From assembly GCF_016907535.1 (NCBI RefSeq), contig NZ_JAFBCF010000001.1:2914001-2978000 (forward strand): DNA of 64,000 nt, in the 5' to 3' direction. The translations under genes were made by a program, and so were the position numbers. Under the pieces are notes generated by a model. It was not told where the DNA came from, searched no databases, and was given only the letters and a program-made list of their open reading frames with translations. Positions 10,809-18,619 of the stretch are shown piece after piece; positions within the stretch are counted from its first letter, which is position 1; the number at the start of each line of letters is the position of its first letter. This stretch comes from Microlunatus panaciterrae. GTDB lineage: Bacteria > Actinomycetota > Actinomycetes > Propionibacteriales > Propionibacteriaceae.

Positions 10809-11594
10809 GTGACGAATCACCTGAAGGAGCTGCTCGGCGGCGTCGGCCTGCTGCCGCGCGGTCTCGGGCTGGTCGTCCGGCGACCGCGGCTCTTCCTGTG
10901 GGGGGCGCTGCCGCCGCTGATCACCTCGATCGTGTTCCTGGCCGCGCTGGTGGCGCTCGCGACCCAGATCGAGCCGATCACCGCCTGGCTGACGCCGTTC
11001 GCCGCCGGCTGGAGCCGGGACCTGGCCACAGTGGTCCGGGTACTGGTCGGGGCCGCGCTGATCGGTGGATCGGTGCTGGTGATGGTGATCTCGTTCACCG
11101 CGATCACGCTGGCGGTCGGGTCCCCGCTGTACGACAAGATCGCCGAGTCGGTGGAGGACGAGCTGGGTGACGCCCCCATCCCGACGCCGGAGCCGACCAC
11201 CACCTCCCTGGCCCGCAGCGTCCGGCAGTCGGTTGCCTTCATCGCCGTCTCGCTGCTGGGCAGTGTGGCGCTGTTCCTCACCGGGTTCGTCCCGCTGGTG
11301 GGTCAGCTGGCGGCGCCGGTGCTGTCGGCGGTGTTCGGCGGCTGGATGCTGTGCACCGAGCTCATCGGCACCGCGTTCGAACGCCGCGGTCTCCTCCAGC
11401 TGTCCCAGCGGCGGGCGGCGATGCGCCGCAACCGGGCCCGGGTGCTGGGTTTCGCGGTGCCGACCTTCCTGCTGCTGGCGGTGCCCTTCGCCGCGGTGGT
11501 GGTCTTCCCGGCGGCCGCCGCAGCCGGGACCCTGCTGGCCCGCGACCTGCTGGCCAATGACCGGCATCCCGACAGGCCGGCTGCGCGCCGCTGA
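10809..11594 (+). CDS. EI24 domain-containing membrane protein (CysZ-like)
   Basis: 261 aa, GTG start 6 bases after a TAAGGT box. Hydrophobic helices lie at roughly 30-55, 73-102, 140-185 (a longer pair) and 220-245. GSPLYDKIAESVEDELG after the second helix is the EI24/CysZ family hallmark. E. coli CysZ assists sulfate uptake, but the actinobacterial branch has no proven substrate. No sulfur gene is adjacent. It follows purE by 42 bases, with its own promoter box. Confidence 0.8.
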   Translation: MTNHLKELLGGVGLLPRGLGLVVRRPRLFLWGALPPLITSIVFLAALVALATQIEPITAWLTPFAAGWSRDLATVVRVLVGAALIGGSVLVMVISFTAITLAVGSPLYDKIAESVEDELGDAPIPTPEPTTTSLARSVRQSVAFIAVSLLGSVALFLTGFVPLVGQLAAPVLSAVFGGWMLCTELIGTAFERRGLLQLSQRRAAMRRNRARVLGFAVPTFLLLAVPFAAVVVFPAAAAAGTLLARDLLANDRHPDRPAARR

Positions 11595-11642
11595 GAGCAT
11601 GCTCCACCGGGAGCTGCAGAGGGCCGGTCACGCCTCAGGGCA

Positions 11643-11756
11643 CAGTTGTGCACCAACTGCCTCAGGGTCTGTTGTCCGTGCCGAGGCCGTGCCACCATTG
11701 AGTAGCGGACCGGTAGCCCTGAACGTCCTATCCCCCGAGGACCTGCGGACTACCGG
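11643..11756. other. Structured intergenic segment between convergent genes
   Basis: The 192-base gap after the EI24 gene holds three nested or adjacent inverted repeats: CAGTTG 11643-11648 with CAACTG 11654-11659; CCGGTAG 11710-11716 with CTACCGG 11750-11756; and inside the latter GTCCT 11725-11729 with AGGAC 11738-11742. GCCTCAGGG also occurs twice. It may serve as a terminator region for the convergent flanking genes; there is no U-run, so I cannot call a classic intrinsic terminator. Confidence 0.35.
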
Positions 11757-11786
11757 CCCCCACACGTCCCGGGGCCCTGCGGCAGG

Positions 11787-12065
11787 TCAGGCCGTCCAGC
11801 CGAGCCAGTGCTCGCCTGCGCTGATGACGGCGAACCACAGGGCCACCAGGATGAACGGCATCGCCAGCACCAGGTAGGGCAGTGATCGGCGTAGCAGCAG
11901 GCAGCAGACGAACGCCGCCGCCCAGAGCACCAGCAGGCAGATGACCGCCCAGCCGGGCGCCACCAGCCCGGACACCGCGTACAGCAGCAGCGGCCCCAGC
12001 ATCAGCACCAGGCCCAGCCATGGCGCGACGGTGCGGGCACGCCGTGCAAACGACCCCTCGGACAT
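11787..12065 (-). CDS. Small hypothetical membrane protein
   Basis: 92 aa with about three hydrophobic helices (roughly 14-34, 38-58 and 65-83) and a short basic N-terminus. I do not recognise a family. A CATAAT box read on the minus strand (12072-12077) ends 6 bases before the ATG, which supports expression as a leaderless mRNA. It lies between the EI24 gene (convergent) and the LacI gene (same strand, 43 bases upstream). Confidence 0.65.
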   Translation of the reverse strand: MSEGSFARRARTVAPWLGLVLMLGPLLLYAVSGLVAPGWAVICLLVLWAAAFVCCLLLRRSLPYLVLAMPFILVALWFAVISAGEHWLGWTA

Positions 12066-12071
12066 GCCCCG

Positions 12072-12077
12072 ATTATG
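12072..12077 (-). promoter_or_regulatory. -10 box, small membrane protein
   Basis: CATAAT on the minus strand, close to the TATAAT ideal, 6 bases before ATG 12065. Confidence 0.65.
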
Positions 12078-12108
12078 CTGCCGGGTCGGGGCAATGGCGA
12101 GGTGACAC

Positions 12109-13152
12109 TCAGCCGCCGACCGGCCGGGAAGGCAGCGGGCCGGTCCGGGGCGGGGTGGTGCTGCCCCGACGCCGAAACTGCGGGGTCGAGTCCAGATGGG
12201 CCGCCGGCGGAGCTCCCTCCAGAACGGCGAACAACCGCCGCGCCACGTGCGCGCCGAAAGCGACCACGTCGTGGCTCATGGCCGACAGCTGGGGGTGGGT
12301 GATCGAGCAGAGCGGCGAGTCGTCCCAGGCCAGCAGGGTCACGTCGTCGGGCACCTCGATTCCCAGCTCGGACAGCGCCGCCAGACTGGCGATCGCCATC
12401 AGGTCGTTGTCGAACAGGATCGCGGTCGGGGCGCCGTCGCGCAGCACCAGCTCCCGGGTGGCGCGTTTGCCCTCCTCGCCGGAGAAGTCCGCGTGCAGGA
12501 TCGTCCCCTGGACGCCGGCCCGCTCGACGGCGAGCCCGAACGCCTCGTCCCGGATGGCGACGTGGGCGAAGTCGGAGATGCCCGCCACCCGCGCCAGCCG
12601 GCGATGGCCCAGCTCGACCAGATGAGCGACCGCCTCGGCCATCGCGGTCCGGTCATCGGTCCAGACGCAGGTGTGGCCCGGCACCACGGAGGGGTCGCCG
12701 ACGAACACCGCTGGGATCTCCAACCGGTCGAGCAGGGCCAGCCGCGGGTCGTCCACCCGCAGGTCGACCACCACCACGGCATCCACCCGGCGCTCCGAGG
12801 ACCATTTGCGGTAGGTCTCCAGCTCCACCTCGAGACTCGGCGTCACCTGCAGCAGCAGCGCATAGGAGCGGTCGCCCAGCTCGCTCTCCAGCCCGGCGAC
12901 GAACTCCATGTAGAACGGCTCCAGGCCGAGGGTGCGGGCGTCCCGGGCCAGGATCAGTCCGAAGGTGTCGGTGCGCGATCCCGACAGCAGCCGGGCGGTC
13001 CGGTTCGGCGCCCAGCCCAGCTCCCTAGCGACTGTCAGAATGCGCTCCCTGGTGGCCTCGGAGACCCCTGGTCGGCCGTTCAGCGCGTACGAGACGGCAC
13101 CCTTGGACACACCGGTGCGGCGGGCGATCTCGTTGATCGTGATCCGTGGCAT
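12109..13152 (-). CDS. LacI family transcriptional regulator
   Basis: 347 aa. The N-terminal helix-turn-helix TINEIARRTGVSKGAVSYAL is followed by the hinge helix segment SEATRERILTVARELGWAPN. A periplasmic-binding-protein-like effector domain follows (about 60-330), with LILARDARTLGLEPFYMEF and ILFDNDLMAIASLAALSELG. It is divergent from the isomerase/dehydrogenase/esterase operon, with a perfect GAACCGGTTC palindrome in the 200-base intergenic space. The same operator core lies before the beta-mannosidase gene, so it most likely represses this local sugar regulon until a mannoside-derived inducer binds. Confidence 0.93.
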   Translation of the reverse strand: MPRITINEIARRTGVSKGAVSYALNGRPGVSEATRERILTVARELGWAPNRTARLLSGSRTDTFGLILARDARTLGLEPFYMEFVAGLESELGDRSYALLLQVTPSLEVELETYRKWSSERRVDAVVVVDLRVDDPRLALLDRLEIPAVFVGDPSVVPGHTCVWTDDRTAMAEAVAHLVELGHRRLARVAGISDFAHVAIRDEAFGLAVERAGVQGTILHADFSGEEGKRATRELVLRDGAPTAILFDNDLMAIASLAALSELGIEVPDDVTLLAWDDSPLCSITHPQLSAMSHDVVAFGAHVARRLFAVLEGAPPAAHLDSTPQFRRRGSTTPPRTGPLPSRPVGG

Positions 13153-13203
13153 CCTGGCCGCCTCATATCCCGAAACCGATTGTTGCCCTCACCGTACTGC
13201 ATC

Positions 13204-13217
13204 GCTACTGAACCGGT
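13204..13217 (+). promoter_or_regulatory. LacI-type operator, copy 1
   Basis: GCTACTGAACCGGT, containing most of the palindrome GAACCGGTTC (13210-13219). The same 14 bases recur in inverted orientation at 18511-18524 before the beta-mannosidase gene. A weaker look-alike, GAAACCGATT, sits at 13172-13181, nearer the LacI start. Inference: this is the binding site of the adjacent LacI repressor, controlling both divergent transcripts. Confidence 0.7.
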
Positions 13218-13354
13218 TCGCTAGAGTGCGTCACAGAGTGGGACGTCGCTGTTCATGGACCGCACGCTGTGGAAGGGTTGAATCCGCAGAGAGGGTTCGG
13301 GCGTCAGCTGACCTGCCCGCATTTCTGCACCATCCACCGCTTCAAGGAGACATC

Positions 13355-14113
13355 ATGCTCACTGCCAGCAACCTGTCGCTCCAGCTGTACACGGTTCGTA
13401 ACGCCCTCGCCGAGGACCTGGACGGCACTCTCGGCCGGATCGCCGGTTTCGGTTACACCCAGGTGGAGCCGTTCGCGTTCCTCGACTTCGCCGACGGTCT
13501 CGCGACCGGCTTCGCGAAGTACGGGCTGTCGGCGCCGAGCACCCACGTCGGGCTGCTGAAGGCTGACGAGGCCGGGCAGGAGACGATCTTCGCCGCCGCC
13601 AAGGACCTCGGCATCACGACCGTCATCGACCCGCACACCGACCCGGCACGCTGGCAGACCGCCGAGGGCATCAAGGAGATCGCCGACGGCCTCAACACCG
13701 CCGCCGAGCGCGCTGCGGCTCACGGCCTGACGGTGGGCTACCACAACCACGCCTTCGAACTGGAGTCGATGATCGACGGCCAGCACGGGCTGGAGGTGCT
13801 GGCGGCGCACCTGGCGCCGGAGGTCGTGCTCGAGGTCGACACCTACTGGGCGTTCGCCGGCGGCGCCAACGTCCCCGCCTTGCTGCGCCGGCTCGGCGAC
13901 CGGGTGTACGCGCTGCACATCAAGGACGGCGACGGGTCGATGGACAACAAGAAGCAGGTCGGGGTCGGCGACGGCAGCCTGCCGGTCTGGGACTTCATCG
14001 AGGCCGCTCCGAGCATGAAGCTCGGCGTCGTCGAGCTGGACGACACCTCCGGTGACGTGTTCGAGTGCGTCGAGCGCAGCTTCGCCTACCTGACTGCCGG
14101 AAAGGCCGCGTGA
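13355..14113 (+). CDS. Sugar phosphate isomerase/epimerase (xylose isomerase-like TIM barrel)
   Basis: 252 aa. The start ATG is preceded by AAGGAGA. The sequence reads as an AP-endonuclease-2-type TIM barrel: NLSLQLYTVRNALAEDL, GYTQVEPFAFLDFADGL, VGYHNHAFELE (metal-ligand His/Glu), VVLEVDTYWAFAGGANV (Glu/Asp), ALHIKDGDG and GVVELDD. Such proteins isomerise or epimerise free or keto sugars with a divalent metal. It leads a three-gene coupled operon with a Gfo/Idh dehydrogenase, a pairing often seen in oxidation-isomerisation of sugars. The exact substrate is unknown. Confidence 0.85.
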   Translation: MLTASNLSLQLYTVRNALAEDLDGTLGRIAGFGYTQVEPFAFLDFADGLATGFAKYGLSAPSTHVGLLKADEAGQETIFAAAKDLGITTVIDPHTDPARWQTAEGIKEIADGLNTAAERAAAHGLTVGYHNHAFELESMIDGQHGLEVLAAHLAPEVVLEVDTYWAFAGGANVPALLRRLGDRVYALHIKDGDGSMDNKKQVGVGDGSLPVWDFIEAAPSMKLGVVELDDTSGDVFECVERSFAYLTAGKAA

Positions 14114-14115
14114 TC

Positions 14116-15219
14116 ATGGCGAAGACCGGACCGGTCGGCGTCGGCATCATCGGTGCCGGTGTCATCAGCAAGACCTACCTGGAGAACCTGAACAGCTTCG
14201 CCGACACCAGAGTCGTGGCCATCGGTGACATCGTCACAGAGGCCGCCGAGTCGCGGGCCAAGGAGTTCGACGTCCCCGCCTACGGTGCGATCGATGCTGT
14301 CCTCAAGAACGACGACGTCGAGATCGTCGTCAACCTGACCACCCCGGCGGCGCATGTCGAGGTGGCCACCGCCGCGATCCTGGCCGGCAAGCATGTCTGG
14401 AACGAGAAGCCGTTGTCGCTGGACCGGGAGTCCGGCGGCAAGCTGCTGGCAGCGGCCGAGTCGGCCGGCCTCCGGGTCGGGTGTGCGCCGGACACCTTCC
14501 TCGGTGCCGGGCTGCAGTCCGCCCGCAAGATCATCGACAGCGGCGCGATCGGCACCCCGTTGACAGCGCTGGTGCTGATGCAGAGCCCGGGCCCGGAGTC
14601 CTGGCATCCGAACCCGGCCTTCCTTTTCCAGGAGGGTGCCGGCCCGCTGTTCGACATCGGCCCGTACTACCTGACGGCACTGGTGCAGTCGTTCGGTCCG
14701 GTTGCCTCGATCGCGTCACTGGGCTCGAAGTCGCGCGAGCAGCGGGTGATCGGCTCCGGCCCCAAGGCGGGCGAGAAGTTCGACGTGACGGTGCCGACCC
14801 ATGTCGGCAGTCTGGCCCGGTTCGAGAGCGGGCAGTCGTTCCAGAGCATCTTCAGCTTCGACTCGGCGGTCCGACGGACCCTGCTGGAGATCAACGGGAC
14901 CGAGGGCACCTTGCTGATGCCGGACCCGAACACCTTTGCCGGCGAGATCAAGGTGCGCCGTCCTGCCGGTGAGGACTGGGAGCTGCTGGAGACGACCACC
15001 GAGCTGTCGTCGCGCGGCACCGGCGTCCTGGACATGGCCCGCGCCATTCGGGAGGACCGCCCGCACCGGGCGCAGGGTGCGTTGGCCTACCACGTGCTCG
15101 ACATCATGGTGTCGGCCAGCGAGTCGATGGAGACGAGCGAGTTCGTCAAGGTGCAGAGCACCGTCGAACGCGCCGAGCCACTGCCGGACGACTGGGATCC
15201 GAAGGCGGCGACTGTCTAG
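14116..15219 (+). CDS. Gfo/Idh/MocA family oxidoreductase
   Basis: 367 aa from ATG 14116. A GTG at 14110 that overlaps the previous stop as GTGA is an equally possible start, adding two residues. The Rossmann motif VGIIGAGVISKTYLENL is at the N-terminus, then VNLTTPAAHVEVA and the family motif VWNEKPLSL (EKP, catalytic-loop Lys). The C-terminal domain begins near residue 125. These enzymes oxidise or reduce sugars with NAD(P). Coupling to the isomerase upstream and esterase downstream suggests a mannose or manno-oligosaccharide derivative as substrate (inference). Confidence 0.87.
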   Translation: MAKTGPVGVGIIGAGVISKTYLENLNSFADTRVVAIGDIVTEAAESRAKEFDVPAYGAIDAVLKNDDVEIVVNLTTPAAHVEVATAAILAGKHVWNEKPLSLDRESGGKLLAAAESAGLRVGCAPDTFLGAGLQSARKIIDSGAIGTPLTALVLMQSPGPESWHPNPAFLFQEGAGPLFDIGPYYLTALVQSFGPVASIASLGSKSREQRVIGSGPKAGEKFDVTVPTHVGSLARFESGQSFQSIFSFDSAVRRTLLEINGTEGTLLMPDPNTFAGEIKVRRPAGEDWELLETTTELSSRGTGVLDMARAIREDRPHRAQGALAYHVLDIMVSASESMETSEFVKVQSTVERAEPLPDDWDPKAATV

Positions 15220-15842
15220 TGACGGTTCTGCTGGACGCGCAGTCGACGTTCCTCTTCACCGGGGACAGCGTCACCGACTGCGGTCGCCGCGAGGATGTGG
15301 ACCGACAGCTCGGGCACGGGTACGTACGGGTGCTGACCAGCCTCTGGTCCGAGGCGGCCCCGACCGTGATCAACACCGGGATCGGCGGCAACCGCGCCGT
15401 CGACCTGCAGGGGCGTCTCCAGAGCGACGTACTTGATCATCGTCCCGACCTGGTGTCGATCTTGATCGGGATCAATGACACCTGGCGGCGCTACGACAGC
15501 GATGACCCGACCACGGTGGAGTCCTACGAGAGCTCCTACCGTGCGATTCTGCAGCAGGTGGCCGCCCAAGGGTCGCAGCTCGTGCTGATCGAGCCGTTCC
15601 TGCTCGCCATCGATGATGATCAACACGGCTGGCGGGAGGACCTCGATCCGAAGATCGAAGCCGTCCATCGGCTCGCATCCGAGTTCTCAGCCATTCTGGT
15701 GCCAGCCGACACCGAGCTGAACAGGATCGCCAAGAAGGGTGGTCCGGCGGCGTTGGCGGCCGACGGCGTGCATCCCACTCCGCTAGGCCACGTGGAGCTG
15801 GCCCAGCTGTGGCACCGCACGGTGATCAAGGAGGCCGGCTAG
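15219..15842 (+). CDS. SGNH/GDSL hydrolase, probable carbohydrate esterase
   Basis: 207 aa, GTG start overlapping the upstream stop by one base. All four SGNH blocks are present: FTGDSVTDCGRR (nucleophile Ser), INTGIGGNRAVDL (Gly), ILIGINDTWRR (Asn) and DGVHPTPLGHVELA (catalytic Asp and His). No signal peptide is seen, so it acts inside the cell. In this context (LacI, beta-mannosidase) deacetylation of acetylated manno-oligosaccharides is a reasonable guess. A strong terminator follows. Confidence 0.88.
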   Translation: MTVLLDAQSTFLFTGDSVTDCGRREDVDRQLGHGYVRVLTSLWSEAAPTVINTGIGGNRAVDLQGRLQSDVLDHRPDLVSILIGINDTWRRYDSDDPTTVESYESSYRAILQQVAAQGSQLVLIEPFLLAIDDDQHGWREDLDPKIEAVHRLASEFSAILVPADTELNRIAKKGGPAALAADGVHPTPLGHVELAQLWHRTVIKEAG

Positions 15843-15868
15843 CGGCCGACCCTCTGCACGCGACAGTC

Positions 15869-15916
15869 GAAGGAGCCCCTCCACCCAGCCGACCGGCCGG
15901 GTGGAGGGGCTCCTTC
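15869..15916. terminator. Bidirectional intrinsic terminator hairpin
   Basis: Perfect 18-base-pair stem: left arm 15869-15886, right arm 15899-15916, with a 12-base loop (AGCCGACCGGCC). It lies between the convergent SGNH esterase and beta-mannosidase genes, which end at 15842 and 15929. The right side continues with TCGTAT and the left side reads AAGG, so there is little U-run in either direction, but stem length and position make termination of both operons very likely. Confidence 0.82.
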
Positions 15917-15928
15917 GTATCGCGGTGG

Positions 15929-18451
15929 CTAGCCGGCGACGACGTCGTTGACGCTACGCAGCACCGGCTTGCCGACCAGGGCTTGTGCGTCCAGGTCCGC
16001 GCCGCTCACCGTGAAGGTGTGGCTCTCGCCCGGCAGCAGCGTGACCAGCCCGCTGTCGACCCGGGCCGCGGCATCCAGCCGGTCCGGGAACAACGCCAGG
16101 TCCTTGACCAGGGCGTTGGCCGCCACCGTCACCTGGAAGCCGTCAGGGCCGCGGCTGACACTGACGTCGGCGGCCGAGCCGATCGGCGTCAGCTGCAGTG
16201 CGGTGTCCTCGACGAAGTACCAGAAGGCCGGCGCAATCCCGTCGGCGACGGCGACGACGTACTCGGCGCTGTCCTCGGTGGGCGTGATGACCGCCTCGTC
16301 CAGGGCGATGGTGACCGCGCTCCGCGGGGCGACGTCGAGCGGCACCACCTGGCTGGCCAGGACCTGGCCGCCGGCGCCCGTCCCACGCCGACTGACGACC
16401 AGGTCGCCTGTCCAGCCGTCGGCGGAGTCGTTGTGGGCGATCAGCGTCGGCACCCCGTCCCGCGGCTGGATAGTCACCAGCCGCTCGGCGTAGACCCGGC
16501 GCAGGGCGTGCCACAACGGCTTGCGGATCCCGTCGGCGTCGACCGCAGCCCAGCTCACCACCGGCCAGTTGTCGTTCAACTGCCAGATGATCGCGCCCTG
16601 GTTGAGCGGGAAGTGGCTGCGCAGATGCTCGATCCCGTAGGCCACCGCACGAGCCTGGTTGAGCTGGGTCAACCAGTGCCAGTCGTCCATGTCGGCGACG
16701 CCGTCGACAGTGGACCACTTGGGAAGATGATCACCGAGACCTCGCTCCAGCTTGGCGTTGCCGTCGGCCGCCTTCTGGTGCACCAGCATCTGCGGACCGT
16801 AGGGGTCGAGCGGCTGGTCGTGGACCACCCGGGTCAGCGTCGACCAGGCCGCCGGGCCCTGGAAGCCGAACTCGGAGGCGAACCGGGCGGGGTAGTCGCG
16901 GTAGTGGCTGTAGTCCTTCTGGTTCCAGACGTCCCAGATGTGCATCGTGCCGCTGCGCGGATCGTTGGGGTGGTGGTACTTGGCGTAGGAGAACGGGCTG
17001 CCGGGGGAGTAGGACGTCCGTGGGTCGAGCTCTGCGACCAGGGCGGGCAGCAGCTCGGTGTAGTAGCCGTCGCCCCAGCTGCGGCCGGCCAGCGGTGCCA
17101 GCCAGTTCCACTCCACATAGCCCCAGATGTTCTCGTTGCAGCCGTTCCACAGCGCCAGGCTCGCGTGCCGGCTGAGCCTGGTGATCGCCTGTCGCGCCTC
17201 GGCCTCCACCTCGCTGCGCAACGGCTCGTCCTCGCTGTAGGTGGCGCAGGCGAACAGGAAGTCCTGCCACACCAGCACACCGAGCTCGTCGCAGGTGTTG
17301 TAGAAGTCCTCGCTCTCGTACAGCCCGCCACCCCAGATCCGGAGCATGTTCATCCCCGCCTCGACCGCCTCGCGGATCCCAGCGGTGTACTTCTCGGCGG
17401 TGATCCGGGTGACGAAGGCGTCGTCTGGGATCCAGTTGGCGCCCTTGATGTAGACCGGTTCGCCGTTGACGACGAAGACGAAGCCGACGCCGGTGCTGTC
17501 CGGCTCGGTCCGCAGTTCGATGGTGCGGAAACCGACCCGACCCTGCCAGCCGTCGAGGTCGTCCCCGCCGGAGTGGAGGCCGACGGCCACGTCGTAGAGG
17601 TGCGGGGTGCCGTGGCTGCTAGGCCACCACTGGTCGACCTGCTCGACCTTCGCGGTCAACACGACCGACCGCTGACCGGCCGGGACCTGGGCGGAGGCGG
17701 TGTTGCCGCCGACCTCGACAGTCACTGAGAGCGGCCCGGAGGTGGCGGGATCCTGCCAGTCGAGGTCGACATGGGTCTCGAGGATCCCGTCCGTACCGTC
17801 CAGTGAGGCCAGCGGGCGGACCGCGGCGATCCGCACCCCACTCCAGGACTCGATCCCGATCGACTTCCAGATCCCGACCCCGGCCACGTCCGGACCCCAG
17901 TCCCAGCCGTAGTTGCTGGCCATCTTGCGGATCGCGTTGAACGGGTGCTGGTTGCCCACCTGGGGCCGCGGTCCGATCTCCTCGGACAGCCGCTCGGCTG
18001 CCGTGACGGGAGCCTCGAAGTCGATCACCAGCTCGTTGTCTCCGTCCACCAGCAGGTCGGTCACGTCGAAGCGATAGCTCCGGTGCTGGTTGGCGGTCCG
18101 CGCGACCTCGGTGCCGTTGAGCCGGATGGTCGCCACGGTGTCCAACCCGTCGGCGACCAGGTCGTGACGCTGTTCGTTGCCGCGGCTGAAGGCGAAGGTG
18201 GTCCGGTAGGTCCAGTCCGTACGACCGATCCAGGAGAGCAGGCTCTCGTTGTCGCCGTCGAACGGGTCTGGGATGGCGTTCGCCGCCATCAGGTCGCAAT
18301 ACACCTCGCCAGGAACGGTGGCCTCGGTCGGTGTCGTGGCCAGGCTCGACCAGGTGTCCGGCACGGTGCCGGACGAGGTGGCGAGCACGGTCCAAGCGGC
18401 ACCGGCCGCCGTGGTCAGGGAGCTGGTGCGGATCTTCTGGGAGCTGTTCAC
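15929..18451 (-). CDS. Beta-mannosidase, glycoside hydrolase family 2
   Basis: 840 aa, full length. It has the GH2 mannosidase layout: N-terminal sugar-binding domain, KMASNYGWDWGPDVAG (typical of beta-mannosidases), an immunoglobulin-like domain, then the TIM barrel with LALWNGCNENIWGY (acid/base E440) and ARFASEFGFQGPAAW (nucleophile E527), and a beta-sandwich tail. It removes terminal beta-mannose from oligosaccharides. No signal peptide is seen, so imported oligosaccharides are the likely substrate, though no transporter is in this cluster. The promoter region carries the LacI-type operator at 18511-18524. Confidence 0.93.
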   Translation of the reverse strand: MNSSQKIRTSSLTTAAGAAWTVLATSSGTVPDTWSSLATTPTEATVPGEVYCDLMAANAIPDPFDGDNESLLSWIGRTDWTYRTTFAFSRGNEQRHDLVADGLDTVATIRLNGTEVARTANQHRSYRFDVTDLLVDGDNELVIDFEAPVTAAERLSEEIGPRPQVGNQHPFNAIRKMASNYGWDWGPDVAGVGIWKSIGIESWSGVRIAAVRPLASLDGTDGILETHVDLDWQDPATSGPLSVTVEVGGNTASAQVPAGQRSVVLTAKVEQVDQWWPSSHGTPHLYDVAVGLHSGGDDLDGWQGRVGFRTIELRTEPDSTGVGFVFVVNGEPVYIKGANWIPDDAFVTRITAEKYTAGIREAVEAGMNMLRIWGGGLYESEDFYNTCDELGVLVWQDFLFACATYSEDEPLRSEVEAEARQAITRLSRHASLALWNGCNENIWGYVEWNWLAPLAGRSWGDGYYTELLPALVAELDPRTSYSPGSPFSYAKYHHPNDPRSGTMHIWDVWNQKDYSHYRDYPARFASEFGFQGPAAWSTLTRVVHDQPLDPYGPQMLVHQKAADGNAKLERGLGDHLPKWSTVDGVADMDDWHWLTQLNQARAVAYGIEHLRSHFPLNQGAIIWQLNDNWPVVSWAAVDADGIRKPLWHALRRVYAERLVTIQPRDGVPTLIAHNDSADGWTGDLVVSRRGTGAGGQVLASQVVPLDVAPRSAVTIALDEAVITPTEDSAEYVVAVADGIAPAFWYFVEDTALQLTPIGSAADVSVSRGPDGFQVTVAANALVKDLALFPDRLDAAARVDSGLVTLLPGESHTFTVSGADLDAQALVGKPVLRSVNDVVAG

Positions 18452-18510
18452 AGTTCGGTCCTTCGTCGGGCACGCGGGTTGCTCGTGCAGTTCGGGTTGC
18501 CCGGCACTTT

Positions 18511-18524
18511 ACCGGTTCAGTAGC
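18511..18524 (-). promoter_or_regulatory. LacI-type operator, copy 2
   Basis: Reverse complement of these 14 bases is GCTACTGAACCGGT, identical to 13204-13217. It sits 60 bases upstream of the beta-mannosidase ATG. Only the first half of the 10-base palindrome is perfect here (TTTACCGGTTC). It ties the mannosidase gene to the LacI regulator 5 kb away. Confidence 0.68.
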
Positions 18525-18607
18525 CGAACAGTGAAGCCGTTCGGTCGTTCTTCCCGCGGGTCAGGACCGCAGCTCCGTGTGGGTTACTGGCCGGTAGCAA
18601 GCCGCGT

Positions 18608-18613
18608 TACCCT
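18608..18613 (+). promoter_or_regulatory. -10 box, acyl-CoA dehydrogenase
   Basis: TACCCT, 6 bases before GTG 18620. Confidence 0.6.
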
Positions 18614-18619
18614 GGGTGC

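Noticed and set aside
12064-12093. TGCCCC...GGGGCA inverted repeat as a lacI terminator
   Set aside because: The 6-base arms are separated by 17 bases and overlap the -10 box and start of the small membrane protein; too weak to call.
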